A stretch of 64,000 nt of DNA from the NCBI GenBank assembly GCA_950022295.1, contig OX465599.1:289375501-289439500 (forward strand). Direction: 5' to 3'. A program made the position numbers and the translations under genes. The notes beneath the pieces are model-generated. The model did no database searches. It was not told the origin of the DNA and saw only the letters and a list, made by a program, of their open reading frames with translations. Source of the stretch: Bromus sterilis (lineage: Eukaryota > Streptophyta > Magnoliopsida > Poales > Poaceae). Shown piece after piece: positions 31,065 through 43,476 of this stretch (position 1 is the first letter of the stretch; every line of letters begins with the position of its first letter).

Positions 31065-34000
31065 AATACTCCACCCCGTGCCAGAGGCAACAAAAATGGT
31101 CGTGGCAAGCCACCCCAGAAGGTCTACACCACCAAACCCGCTCCTCCCTCCACTCGTGGACGTGTGAACCAGATTGTCGCCGAAGAGACTGACGACACCA
31201 CTGACGTCATTCTTGGTACGCTCCCAGTCAATTATGTTCCTACTTCCGTTCTTTTCGACCCAGGAGCATCTCATTCATTCATGTCGGAAAGTTATGCACT
31301 TCGTCATGAGTTATCCTTTGTTGAATTGTCCACCCCAATGATTATTCAAACTCCAGGGTCAAGATGGAAAAGTAATAGAGTAAGCCATGGTAATCAAATT
31401 GCAATTGAGGGTTTAGTATTCCTTGCTTCCCTCATAGCCCTCAAGTCTACAGACATTGATGTCATCCTTGGTATGGATTGCCTATCAAGACAGAATGCCT
31501 ACCTTGATTGCAAAGGCAAATCAGTGAAACTCACCCACCCTTCAGGCAAAACCGTCAACTATACCTCACCCAGAACAAGAACCCAAGTGCATTCTTTGAA
31601 TGTGCTTCCCCTTCCCGAACTTGAAGATATTCCGGTGGTTCGTGATTTCCCGGATGTCTTTCCTGAAGAGCTGCCGGGCATGCCACCTGACAGATGCATG
31701 TGTAGAGTTTATAGTGGATCTTGTGCCAGGAACCGCACCAATTTCTAGACGCCCATACAAAATGGCCCCACGTGAGTTAGCTGAGCTTAAAACCCAACTG
31801 GAAGCTTTGTTGGAAAAAGGCTTCATCCTCCCTAGCTCATCGCCATGGGGTTGCCCCGTTCTGTTCGTAACGAAGAAAGATGGAACAAAAAGGATGTGCG
31901 TAGACTATCGCCCGCTAAATTTAGCGACGATAAAGAACAAGTACCCATTGCCCAAGATCAATGATCTTTATGATCAACTTGCAGGATCCTCTGTCTTCTC
32001 CAAGATGGATTTGAGATTAGGTTATCATCAAATCAAAATCCGAAACGAGGACATTCCTAAAACGGCTTTTACTACTCGTTATGGTCTTTACGAGTACACC
32101 GTCATGTCCTTTGGTTTAACCAATGCCCCCGCCACTTTCTCACGCATGATGAATTCGATCTTCATGGAGTACTTAGATAAATTTGTTGTAGTTTATCTCG
32201 ATGACATTCTCATCTACTCGAAGAACGAAGAAGAACATGCCGAACACCTAAGGCTGGTATTGATGAAACTTGGAGAGCATCGCCTGTATGCTAAATTCTC
32301 CAAGTGTGAATTTTGGCTACCAGAAGTGACCTACTTAGGCCACGTGATTTCTGCAAAAGGCATTGTTGTGAATCCCGAGAGAGTTCAGGCCGTCCTTGAC
32401 TGGACTCCACCTGAATCGGTTAAGCAAGTTAGGATTTTTCTTGGCCTAGCCAGCTATTGCCGTCGCTTCGTCGAGAACTTTTCTAAAGTTGCAAAGCCTC
32501 TAACTGAACTCCTCAAGAAAGATAAGAAATTCCTATGGACTCCCAAGTGTGAGGAAAGCTTTCAAGAGATAAAAAGAAGATTGACTTTTGCACCCGTACT
32601 TGCACCTCCAGACACCAAAAAGGATTTCGAGATCTATTGTGACGCATCACGGCAAGGGTTAGGATGCATACTTCTGCAAGATAGACATGTGGTAGCTTAT
32701 GCTTCACGCCAGTTGCGGCCACATGAACAGAACTATCCTACCCATGACCTTGAACTCGCTGCCGTAGTTCATGCCCTAACCACTTGGTGACATTACCTCC
32801 TTGGTAATCGTTGTGAGATCTATTCCGACCACCAAAGCCTCAAATACATTTTCACCCAGCCAGATCTTAATCTCAGGCAAAGACGCTGGATTGAGTTGAT
32901 AAAAGATTACGACGTAGGAATTTCTTACACCCCAGGCAAAGCCAATGTCATGGCTGATGCACTAAGTCGTAAGTCATATTGTAACAACCTCATGTTACAA
33001 CAGTATCAACCACTTCTTCATGAGGAATTTTGAAAACTCAATCTTGAGATTGTTCCTCATGGCTATCTTTCTACCTTGGTGGAGAAACCAACTCTTGAGG
33101 ATCAAATCATAGTTGCCCAAAGGCGTGCACGAGGTGTTCGCCGGATCAAGGAGAACATTGCTAGCAGAGTTTCTAGATGTTTCTCCACAGATAGCAAGGG
33201 AACGGTATTCTTTGAAAATTGTTTGGTAGTACCTAAGAATAGGGAACTAAGGCAACTCATCCTCAAGGAAGCCCATGACACACCCCTCTCGATTCATCCC
33301 GGTAGCACAAAAATGTACCGAGATCTACGCCAGAGATTTTGGTGGACTAGGATGAAGAGAGACATTGCTCAATTTGTTGCCGAATGTGATGTTTGTCGTT
33401 GCATTAAGGCAGAACATCAAAGACCTGCTGGTACACTTCAACCTTTGCCTATTCCAGAGTGGAAATGGGACAAAGTCGGTATGTACTTCATCACCGGCTT
33501 TCCAAGAACCCATAAAGGAAACAATGCCATCTTCGTTGTCATAGATAGGCTTTCCAAAGTTGCTCACTTCCTTCCAGTTCGCGAGTCGATAACTGCTAGA
33601 CAGTTAGCGGACTTGTACATCTCTAGAATTGTATCCCTTCACGGTGCTCCTTTGGAAATCAATTCTGATCGCGGTAGCCTTTTCACCTCTAGATTTTGGG
33701 GAAGCTTTCAGAATGCTATGGGAACTCATCTCTCCTTTAGTACAGCTTTTCATCCTCAGTCCAGCGGTCAAGTCGAAAGAGTTAACCAAATTCTTGAAGA
33801 CATGCTCAGAGCTTGAGTTATCTCATTCGGAAAGAATTGGGAGAAGTCTCTTCCTTTCGCCGAATTTGCTTATAACAATAGCTTCCAATCTAGTCTGAAC
33901 ATGGCTCCTTTTGAACTCCTATATGGACGACGATGTCGAACACCCCTAAACTGGTTAGAAACTGGTCAGAAACTCCTATATGGACCGGACATGATCAAGG

Positions 34001-34468
34001 AAGCAGAAGAGCAAGTTCGCATTGTTCGTGATCAATTGAAAGCAGCCCAGTCTCGTCAGAAAAGCTACTATGATTGTCATCATAGGCAAGAGAGCTACAA
34101 TCTGGATGAGAAGGCTTACCTTCGGGTTACTCATCTGAAGGGAACCCAACGTTTCGGTATCAAAGGCAAGTTGGCCCCACGTTACATCGGACCTTTCCGC
34201 ATTCTTGCTAAACGTCGAGAAGTTGCCTACCAACTTGAACTACCCCCGCACCTTTCCCGAGTACATGATGTATTCCATGTGTCCCAACTCAGGCGTTGCT
34301 TCAAGGATCCCATCCGCGAAGTCGACCATGAAACGCTTGATCTCCAAGATGACCTTTCTTATCGAGAATACCCCGTTCGTATTCTTGATTCCGCAGAGCG
34401 TGTCACTCGTCATCAGAAGATTAAGTTTCTGAAAGTGCAATGGTCACACCACTTTGAGAGAGAAGCTA
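31065..34468 (+). pseudogene. pol: Element D protease-RT-RNase H-integrase, several stops and one frameshift
   Basis: Protease (VLFDPGASHSFMSE, DVILGMDCLSRQ) is followed near 31690 by a four-base gain beside PPDRC that shifts the frame. RT is otherwise complete (FSKMDLRLGYHQIK, VVYLDDILIYSK), as is RNase H (EIYCDASRQGLGC). Stops: TGA 32788-32790 and TGA 33031-33033 (both CGA in B), and TGA near 33814-33816 (TGT in B). The integrase retains HHCC, but the first catalytic Asp of GMDFITGF is Tyr (GMYFITGF). The sequence is cut at 34468 by element H inside the chromodomain. No active pol could come from this copy. Confidence 0.88.
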
Positions 34469-35443
34469 TGTGACACCCTGATTTTTGGCCCTTTTTATTT
34501 GCATTTGATTTTTCTGATTTTCTGGATTTGGATTTTATTTGCCAGAGTTGCAAACTCTTTTGGCCTTGCTCACTAGGGTCCAAATTTTATTTTTGGACCA
34601 AGTGACCCCTAGACCCTCCTTCCCCATAGCCATGATCAAGTCATGATCATTCATGAGCTTGCCCAAATTTTATTAAGCCAAAAATTCCTTTACTCTAAAG
34701 GAAATTTCCCTGTTTCCCCCTCCTGGATGAAGCTAACCTCACTTCTGCCTATCCATTTGCATTGAAACTTCTTGTGCTAAACAATGGAGTCATGGCACAT
34801 GATCCCATGCAATGAGATGAGCAAGTTCAGTGCAAAAGTTCTCCTATAGAAATTATTTTGCAATTATGGTCCGTATAGCACTTTGTATAGCAAGTACCCT
34901 GTAGACTTATCTGTTGGTCCTGAAATTTTGAACACTGCTAGTCCTTCCTAAGTGTAGCTTGCACACAAAAATTCAGCACCAGACTCCCATCCATTTGCTC
35001 TACAGAACCTCCCAAAGTTTGATGCAGAAACAGTAAATTGAACCTCACATCCACATCTGACCAAACCAACTGCACCCAGGCGCCCAGATCAACTCCTGGA
35101 CGTTCACTGCACCTCCCAGACACGTTTGCACAGCAGTGGCAGCCCCCAGTGCACGATTGCACGGGGTGAGCATGCTCACTGTCGGCCATACGCGCGCACT
35201 GGCCATGCCAGTGGCAGTGACCGTGGCCTGGTCGCCAGGGGCACCTCGCACACTGAGCGCCCTGAGCCGCGTCTCCTTGTCCACGAGCTCGGCAGAGCCT
35301 CCGCTCGACACGTCACCCAGCCCAGTGCCACGCAGCCCGCCGGAAGCTCGCCGTCGCCGCACTGTTCGTCCGCCGCAGACCCACGGGCCGCCACTGTAAC
35401 AGCACGCTCGCCGCCCTAGCCGTGGCTGCTTCCGCGCATCGTG
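34469..35443 (+). repeat. Element H, left part: unidentified LTR-like sequence
   Basis: It starts TGTGACACCCTG inside D's pol, directly after AGCTA (34464-34468), a likely target duplication whose partner is outside the window. AT-rich to about 35050, then GC-rich. No coding region is supported. A perfect 14-bp palindrome GTGAGCATGCTCAC is at 35166-35179. The last five bases, TCGTG, are the left target duplication of N1. It resembles a long plant LTR but I cannot name it. Confidence 0.55.
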
Positions 35444-37839
35444 TGTCGGGACCCGGGATTAGCGTATGTAATTCCAGTCACGATACAATCACATCGAGAG
35501 CCGAGAACCGTACCCACTTTTCTAAGAAGACAAGGCCAAGCACAGAACGTTCTCGGTAAGCATCGAACGTGAGGGGCATCCCATTCAGGCCGAATAATCA
35601 ACTGAGATGGGTCCTCAACGTCCTCTCACAAGTCTAAATGCTTATGGGTGGTGAATCCCATACTCATAGACATGTCGCCTCAACCATGTTATCTATTGGA
35701 TCCTAACTCTTACATAAACTTACTCCAGCCCGATCACTTAGTCGGGGTCTAGGGCGGGCTCGATCATACAGCAAAGTGTGCACGTGACAGAGTCACGAGC
35801 AATCGCATAGCGATGCCCCAAGCTGCGCACATCTAAGGGCCACTTGGTGTATAAAAGACCGCCAGCCAGATCACAACTAAGGTCTCGAAAACCCATACTA
35901 AGACATGCATGTTATAAACATACACGCAGCACACATGCCTAGTATGAACAGCAGGTATCATCACATAACTCTACAAAGTACTCTTTATTGATATACACAT
36001 AGATCATACAATGATCACATGTCTGCGATCACATTACATCATACAACGGAAGCAAATTAGGTGCGAGTACAGACAAGTTTAACAAATGGCTTAGAGAAGC
36101 CTTGTACAACAAACATGCCCTTCCACGATGGACCAGACTGCTGTCTGGGACTATGCTACCAAGGTCAACGTCGAGCTTCACGAAGGTGACTCCATCGGGG
36201 TCTGGATTTTCATCTAAAACATAGAATAAGAAAACGTGAGTACAAAGTCTTACTCAGCAAGACTTACATCAGAACTACACTACTTATGCTCAAGTATCAA
36301 GGTAAAGGGAGGTGGGGTTTCACATGCAGAAGTGCCAGCTTTGACTTGGCTAGTCCTGTGCTACGAGTACCAGACTTGAGGTAAGAAGCGTACACGAGTC
36401 CACTACCAAGTCTCCAACCAATACACCACTACGGTTACTTCCTCGACTTCCCCACAAGAAAGCACACCATAGCACTCACGCTTATCTTGGGAGTTTTATA
36501 AGTATCCATTCAAGTTGTCTAATAATCAGGTACAGGTTCCAAGTAGTCCTTAACCGCGGACGCGGCTATTCGAATAGTTTTGTTAACCTTGCAAGGGTGT
36601 AAACTACACACACATGACCATCGGTTACCGCCTTTTGCTCGCCACCGTTCAAGAGGTGACAGCGAGGATGTTCACCACGACACTTCGCTCACAACCGGTC
36701 TATTCCAGGAGTCGACTATCTGAGTTTGCCTCCGCTCAAGAGCCCGACCGGATCAACGAAACGGACTCAAACAATGTAGGTGACCGAGACGCCACCTCTG
36801 GCAGATGGTTTTCCTGCCTCACAGGTGCACCCACATATCTATATGATGCAACCATTTCCTTCGTTCTTTTTCTATGCACATGTAAAATGGAAAGCCCGAA
36901 CTAATGTGACTGCTGGACGTCGACACGGATCAAGGTACTAGGCCGAGAGGGGTCAGTGAGCCCAATGTGTGGTTGTACTCTTTGTCTTGGATTACCATAC
37001 AAGAACTCGGTGCTTAAGGCGGTGTTCAACGAGACAACCCACTGTGTACTCCTACACAGCCTCTCATCGTTCGCCTTGTATTAGGCTGGATTCACCGACA
37101 CAGTTTCACTTTCATCAACACCATGTTCACCATCATCCCGACTCACATCAAAAGCAACCTCATGTAACACTAAGCATGCAATAAGCTATAACAGTTGCAG
37201 GGGCTTCATGATATCAATCAACTCCTATGTCAGCTAGGATTGTGGTTTGCTTACTACTGTGACAAGATGATAGGTCATGCATCGGATATGGGTTCAACTA
37301 TGCGGTAGAATCGATTCAAGATGATCTCCTAAACATGCATAAGCGAGACTGAGAGGGAATTGGGATTTTATAGACATGATCAATGGGGTTTTCTTGCCTT
37401 GCTGACGATACACGGTTCTTAACGGTGGTCTTCTCCTTCGGGGGTGATCACCGTCTCGGAGGCACTGTTACCGGCACAAACATCAACAAAGGGGGCAAAC
37501 ATTGTAATAGAATGCACAAGCACATGCTTAAGTTGTCACATGATGTGAATGGTATTGATGTGACCTAGGTTCAAATTGTCACATTTTAATTGAATTTGAT
37601 TTGAAAATTAATTCAAATTCAAACTCCAAATGTCATTCAAATTAGGTCAACTTGCATTTGCTAATGTTTGATCATTTTATACCATGTCATCATGTGTGGG
37701 ATATGCTTCTGAAGTACAAGTGATCATATGTGCATTGCCTTGGTTCAAATTAGAATTGCATTTGGAATAAATTTGAATTAATTCCAATTAAGCCAAATAG
37801 CAAAAGCTACTGGTCCCATTTAAAAACCAACTCAAACAT
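35444..37839 (-). repeat. 3' LTR of N1, distal part
   Basis: It starts TGTCGGGACCCGG on the plus strand and matches 58669-61072 in the other LTR. The conserved inverted repeat CGTGAC AGA GTCACG is at 35783-35797. Coordinates include the N2 target duplication AACAT (37835-37839). Short repeated open frames (about 65-97 codons) recur in all LTRs here and are not credible genes. Confidence 0.9.
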
Positions 37840-40800
37840 TGTCGGGACCCGGGGTTAGCGTATGTAATTCCAGTCACGATACAATCACATGGAGAGCCGA
37901 GAACCGTACCCACTTGTCTAAGAAGACAAGGCCAAGCACAGAACATTCTCGGTAAGCATCGAACGTGAGGGGGCATCCCATTCAGGCCGGATGATCAACT
38001 GAGATGGGTCCTTAACATCCGCTCACAAGTCTAAATGCTTATGGGTGGTGAATCCCATACTCATAGACAAGTCGCCTCAACCATGTTATCGATTGGATCC
38101 TAACTCTTACATAAACTTACCATAGCCCGATCACTTAGTCGGGGTCTAGGGCGGGCTCGATCATACAACAAAGTGTGCACGTGCCATAGTCACGAACAAT
38201 CGCATCGCGATGCCCCAAGCTGCGCACATCTAAGGGCCACTTGGTGTATAAAAGACCGCCAACCAGATCACAACTAAGGTCTCGAAAACCCATACTAAGA
38301 CATGTATGTTATAAACATACACGCAGCACACATGCCTAGTATGAACAGCAGGTATCATCACATAACTCTACAAAGTACTCTTTATAGATATACATATAGA
38401 GCATACAAAGATCACGTGTCTGTGATCAACATTACATCATACAACGGAAGAAAATTAGGTCTGAGTACAGACAAGTTTAACAAATGGCTTAGAGAAGCCT
38501 TGTAAACAAACATGCCCTTCCACGAGGGACCAGACTGCTGTCTGGGACTATGCTAACTTAGTCAACGTCGAGCTTCATGAAGGTGACTCCATCGGGGTCC
38601 GGTTCTTATCTAAAACATAGAATAAGCAAACATGAGTACAAAGTCGTACTCAGCAAGACTTACATCAGAACTAAACTACTCATGCTCAAGTATCAAGGTA
38701 AAGGGGGTGGGGTTTCACTTGCAGAAATGCCAGCTTTGACTTGGCTAATCCTGAACTACGAATACCAGACTTGAGGTAAGAAGCGTACACGAGTCCACTA
38801 CATCTCCAATCAATACACCACTATGGTTACTTCCTCGACTCCCCCACGAGGAGGCACACCATAGCACTCACGCTTATCTTGCGAGTTTTATGAGTATCCA
38901 TTCGAGTTGTCTAATAATCAGGTACAGGCTCCAAGTAGTCCTTAACCGCAGACGCGGCTATTCGAATAGTTTTGTTAACCTTGCAAGGGTGTAAACTACA
39001 CACACATGACCATCGGTTACCGCCAGGTCTCGCCACCGTTCAAGAGGTGACAGCGAGGATGTTCACCACGACACTTCGCTCACAACCGGTCTATTCCAGG
39101 AGTCGACTATCTGAGTTGCTACCGCTCGAGAGTCTGGCCGGATCAACGAAACGGACTCAGACAATGTAGGTGACCGAGACGCCACCTTTAGCAGATGTTT
39201 TTCCTGCCTCACAAGTGCACCCACATATCTATATGATGCAACCATTCCCTTCGTTCTCTTTCTATGCACATGTCAAATGGAAAGACCGAACTAATGTGAC
39301 TCCTGGACGTCGACACGGATCAAGGTACTAGGCCGAGAGGGGTCAGTGAGCACAATGTGTGGTTGTACTCTTTGTCTTGGATTACCATACAAGAACTCGA
39401 TGCCTAAGGCAGTGTTCAACGAGACAACCCATTGTGTACTCCTACACAGCCTCTCATCGTTCACCTTGTATTAGGGTGGATTCACCGACACAGTTTCACT
39501 TTCATCAACACCATGTTCACCATCATCCCGACTCACATCAAAAGAAACCTCATGTAACACTAAGCATGCAATAAGCTATAACAGTTGCAGGGGCTTCATG
39601 ATATCAATCAACTCCTATGTCAGCTAGGATTTTGGTTTTCTTACTACTGTGACAAGATGATAGGTCATGCATCGGATATGGGTTCAACTATGCGGTATAA
39701 TCGATACAAGATGATCTCCTAAACATGCATAAGCTGTAACAGTTGCAGGGGTTTCATGATATCATACAACTCCTATGTCAGCTAGGATTGTGGTTTGCCT
39801 AATACAGTGACAAGATGATAGGCCATACATCGGATATGGGTTCAACTATGCGGTAGAATCGATACAAAGTGATCTCCTAAACATGCATAAGCGAGACTGA
39901 GAGGGAATTGGGATTTTATAGACATGATCAATGGGGTTTGCTTGCCTTGCTGACGAGGTTCGACAACGGTGTCTTCAACGAAGGGGGTGGCCTCCGGTTC
40001 CGGTTGCACGTCTATCGAGCAAACAATCAAACAATGGTATAAATTTATTTGCAATGCTCATACACATGATCAATATTGAAAAGGTGATGTTCTTGATCAC
40101 AAAGTGGGTACAATTCCATTTAAAAGAAGTCAAATGCAAAGTCATTTGCAAATGAGCTTCAAATTTGAATTTGAAATAAAGCCATATGGATGTTTTGCAC
40201 TGTTCACCCATTATAAAATGGTCAAACATGAAAACAGAGCCCATATTCATAATCCTTGGATTTTTCTGATAATTTTTCATATATTATATGTTTAATTTGG
40301 AGTTAGTATGAATTTTCTATGAATTTCCAAAGTTTAAATGTTTTTCTGGAATTTTCTGGATTAATTTAATTCTCTGGAATTTCTTTATTGCGTCAGCATG
40401 ATGCAATGCTGATGTCACCAGGGGGCCTGACAGGTGGGGTCGGCTGGTCAGTGACAGAGGGGGTTAAACCCGGTTTAGTTAGCTTAACAGAGGGGTTAAG
40501 GGGGGGGGGGCTGGCCCACATGTCAAGGACTCGGGGGGGGGGGGGTTAAGCTGGTGATTTAGTTGCTAATTAACTCGGCCCGCCGGCGGTTAGCCGGCGG
40601 TGCCACTGGGCACGATGAAGTGTTGCCGGAGTGGCCAAATCGGCCACGGCTGGGCACGCGGAAGGCAACAGAGTGAAGCCCGTGCTCGTCCGCTTCGAGC
40701 TATGCCACCAGGGGGGTTAGGGGGCGGCCGGAACCTCGTCGGCGTCGACCTTTTGCGGCGGCCGTGGCACAGCGGTGATGCAGTCGGCGTTGTGCTCCTC

Positions 40801-41929
40801 CTCCTTGTGCGTGGACTGGTGCTACGAGTTCCCTAGGGCCTCAGGAACGCGATAGGCATGCCGGTATGGACAGCAGGGTACGGGAGCTAGCACGTCGGCG
40901 GCGATGGCGGCGGTGGCTCTCGGCTTCCATGGCAGATCCCGATAGAGGCAGAGATAGGAGGTGGAAGAAGAGGGGTTTGGACCTACGGCTCACCAGGAAC
41001 TCAATGCAGTTGACGGCGAGGACGGAGGTGGCTTGTCGGAGACAAAATTGACGATGGCGCACGGCGGCCGGAGGCGAGGAAGACTGTGCGATTCGCTTGC
41101 TCCAGGGGGTCCCGGCTCCCAATCTTTGGCACGGTGACGAAGACGAGCACTGCGAGTCTCGTGGACACCTTGGAGAAGCTAGAGGAAGACGATGGCCGCG
41201 CGGATGCTCCGGCGTGCTCCGGCGGGTTCTCTGTCGGCGCAAAAATCCGGCGAGCTAGCGTGAGAGGGGAACCGTGAGTTGAGGGGAAAGGGAGAGGAGG
41301 GTCTGGGCATCTGCGTGGCGCCTTGGGAGAGAAGAGGGGGCTCCAGAGAGGCCTCGGTGGCGTCGGCGCACCCACGGCTCGCCACCGAGCAGCTTGGGAG
41401 CGAGGGGAGGAAGAAGACAAGGTGGCCGGTTGGGCTGGGCCAGGCCGAGGTAAGGTGGGCCTCGCCTGTGGGCATTAGGTAAGGTCTCTGCTTTCTTTTT
41501 CTTTTTATATTTTCTGTAAATAGATTGACCTAGCTATTTAAAATAGCTAGGCATTTTACTAAATGCCAAAAAAAATTATATGGCCTCATTAAACATAGAG
41601 CTAGCCACTTATAAAATTTGGACATTATTAAAATTCAAAACATTTCAATTTTAATTCAGATAGGGGTTTATTTAATTTCCAGAGCACTATTTGAATATTA
41701 GAAAATTCCATGAGTATGGGAAAATACCCAAACAACTTTTAAAATGATCAGCATCATTTATAGGAACTTTTCAAACATTCAAATGATTTTTGGAAAAAGA
41801 TTTTTATCTGGCCATTTTAAATAATTTCTCAGGGCTTTCTGCTTCCCCATTTTTGAATTTCTTTTGAATTTTTGCATGATGCAAAGGGCACAAACAAACC
41901 TAGCACTTAACCTAGTTGGGGTTCTGACA
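37840..41929 (-). mobile_element. N2: solo LTR of the B-type chromovirus
   Basis: A single LTR of 4090 bp with plus-strand ends TGTCGGG and TTCTGACA and target duplication AACAT (37835-37839, 41930-41934). It has no internal domain, which fits unequal recombination between the two LTRs of a former element. It contains a tandem duplication of about 160 bp at 39574-39892. The candidate donor reads GCTCAC at 40988-40993. Runs of G occur at about 40501-40510 and 40533-40545. No gene is supported. Confidence 0.9.
39574..39892 (-). repeat. Tandem duplication of ~160 bp inside N2
   Basis: Two copies, about 39574-39733 and 39734-39892, each running from a TAACAGTTGCAGGGG phrase to AAACATGCATAAG. The first matches N1's LTR better (GGCTTCATGATATCAATCAAC), the second matches B's LTR better (GGTTTCATGATATCATACAAC). 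Confidence 0.75.
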
Positions 41930-43476
41930 AACATGGTTGAAAGTTGCATATTTGGATAGAGAATTTTATGCTGATCATTTTTCATATATTATTTTTCCAA
42001 TTTGGAGTTCATATGAATTAGTTATTATATTCCAAAGTTTATTCAATTTTCTGTTATTTCTGGAATATTTTAAATCTCTGGAAAACCTTTATTGCGTCAT
42101 GCTGAGGTCAGGGTGACGTGGGGGGGGGGGCTTCTGATTGGTGGGGCCTGCTTGTCAGCCACAGTGGGGTTTAACCCCGGTTTAATTAACCCCTGGTTAA
42201 TTAGAGGGGGGTCCTAGCCCACCGGTCATGGACTCGGGGGGGGGGGGGATTAGCACGTGATTAGCACTAATCGGCCGACGGCTAACCGGCGGCAGCCACA
42301 GACATGGCGGAGGGCTCGCCGGAGTAGGGATTTGGCCACGGGAGAAGGAGGGGAAGGCACTGGGAGGTGCTCCGTCGTCGTCCGCATCCAGTGGAGCACG
42401 TAGCGGTCATCGGGAAGCTTCATGGCGACGGCGGCGTCGACGTGTGCGGCGGCCGGCTACTGACTCCGGGGGAGAATTGGCTACGAGCAGTGGGGAAAAG
42501 CGCGGATAGATGCAAAATGACCGCGAGCTCACAAGCAACGCGTTGGTGAAGGCGCCGGAGTCGAAGGGGCTACGGTGATAGATGCAAAATGGCGGCGGCC
42601 GGCGGCAAGATCTTGGGGCGGTCGTCGTCTAGAGAGCTCGCACGACTCGATTCGAAGTGCCGCTCGACGAGGACGAAGATGGTGCGGCTCCTGGACACGT
42701 TGGAGTGGCCTCGGGGTGGCTCGGGGCACGGCAGCGCTCGACGGCGTGCTCCGGTGTCCTCGGGTGCGTGTGGAAAAGGCGTCGCAGAGAGGTTGGGGTG
42801 ACCAGGAGCAATGGGGAGGGGTGCGGGGGTGTGTGTGGCATTGCGTGGTGCTCTGGGGTGCGAGGGGGAGGCCTAGAAGGCGGCCGGCGTCGCGGTGGCA
42901 GTCGGCACGCTCCCAGGCCGCCACCGAGCTGCTTGCCCGTCGGTGAGGAAGGAGACAAGCAGGTGGAGGTGGGCTGGGCCGCCTGGTGGGCTGGGGGGGA
43001 TTAGTTGGGCCGAAAGCCTGGGGTTCTTCCCCTTTTATTTTTCTTCTCTGTTTTGCATTTTCTGTCCTTTGTTTGGCTTTGAAATAAATAGCAAAGCATT
43101 TTATAAAATCCTCAAAACTTTTATGTGACCTTACATGGCATAACACTAGCCACTCACAAGTTTTGGGAAATTTTGAAATTCAAACAATTTGAATTTCAAT
43201 TCAAATTGGGGTATTATTTAATTTCCAGGGTACCTTTTGAATTTTTGAATATTCCATGGGCATGGAAAAATACCCAAACCACTTTTAAAATGATCACCAT
43301 CATTTATAGGAATTTTCCAAATATTCAAATGATTTTTGGAAATAAATTTTTATCTGGCCATTTGAATTAATTTCTCAAGGCTTTCTGCTTCCCCATTTTT
43401 GAATTTTATTTGAAATTTTTGCATGATGCAAAGGGCAAAATCAAACCTAGCACTTACCCTAGTTGGGGTTCTGACA
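41930..43476 (-). repeat. 3' LTR of N1, proximal part
   Basis: Resumes after N2 and ends at TTCTGACA next to the polypurine tract. It includes the GC-rich segment (about 42240-43020), a poly-G run near 42236-42248 and the candidate donor GCTCAC at 42527-42532. No gene is supported. Confidence 0.9.

Larger units (their letters stand above)
26178..34468 (+). mobile_element. Element D: chromovirus with an extra ORF before gag, truncated at both visible ends
   Basis: It has a partial 5' LTR (26178-28566), iMet primer site, leader, extra ORF (29022-29768), gag (30102-31064) and pol up to 34468, where element H begins inside the chromodomain region. The rest of D would lie beyond H, outside the window. 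Its LTR matches the N3 type, its pol matches B, N1 and N3. The LTR starts about 1.65 kb into the N3 LTR, directly abutting Y, with no TG terminus or target duplication. That points to a deletion or illegitimate join. Confidence 0.85.
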
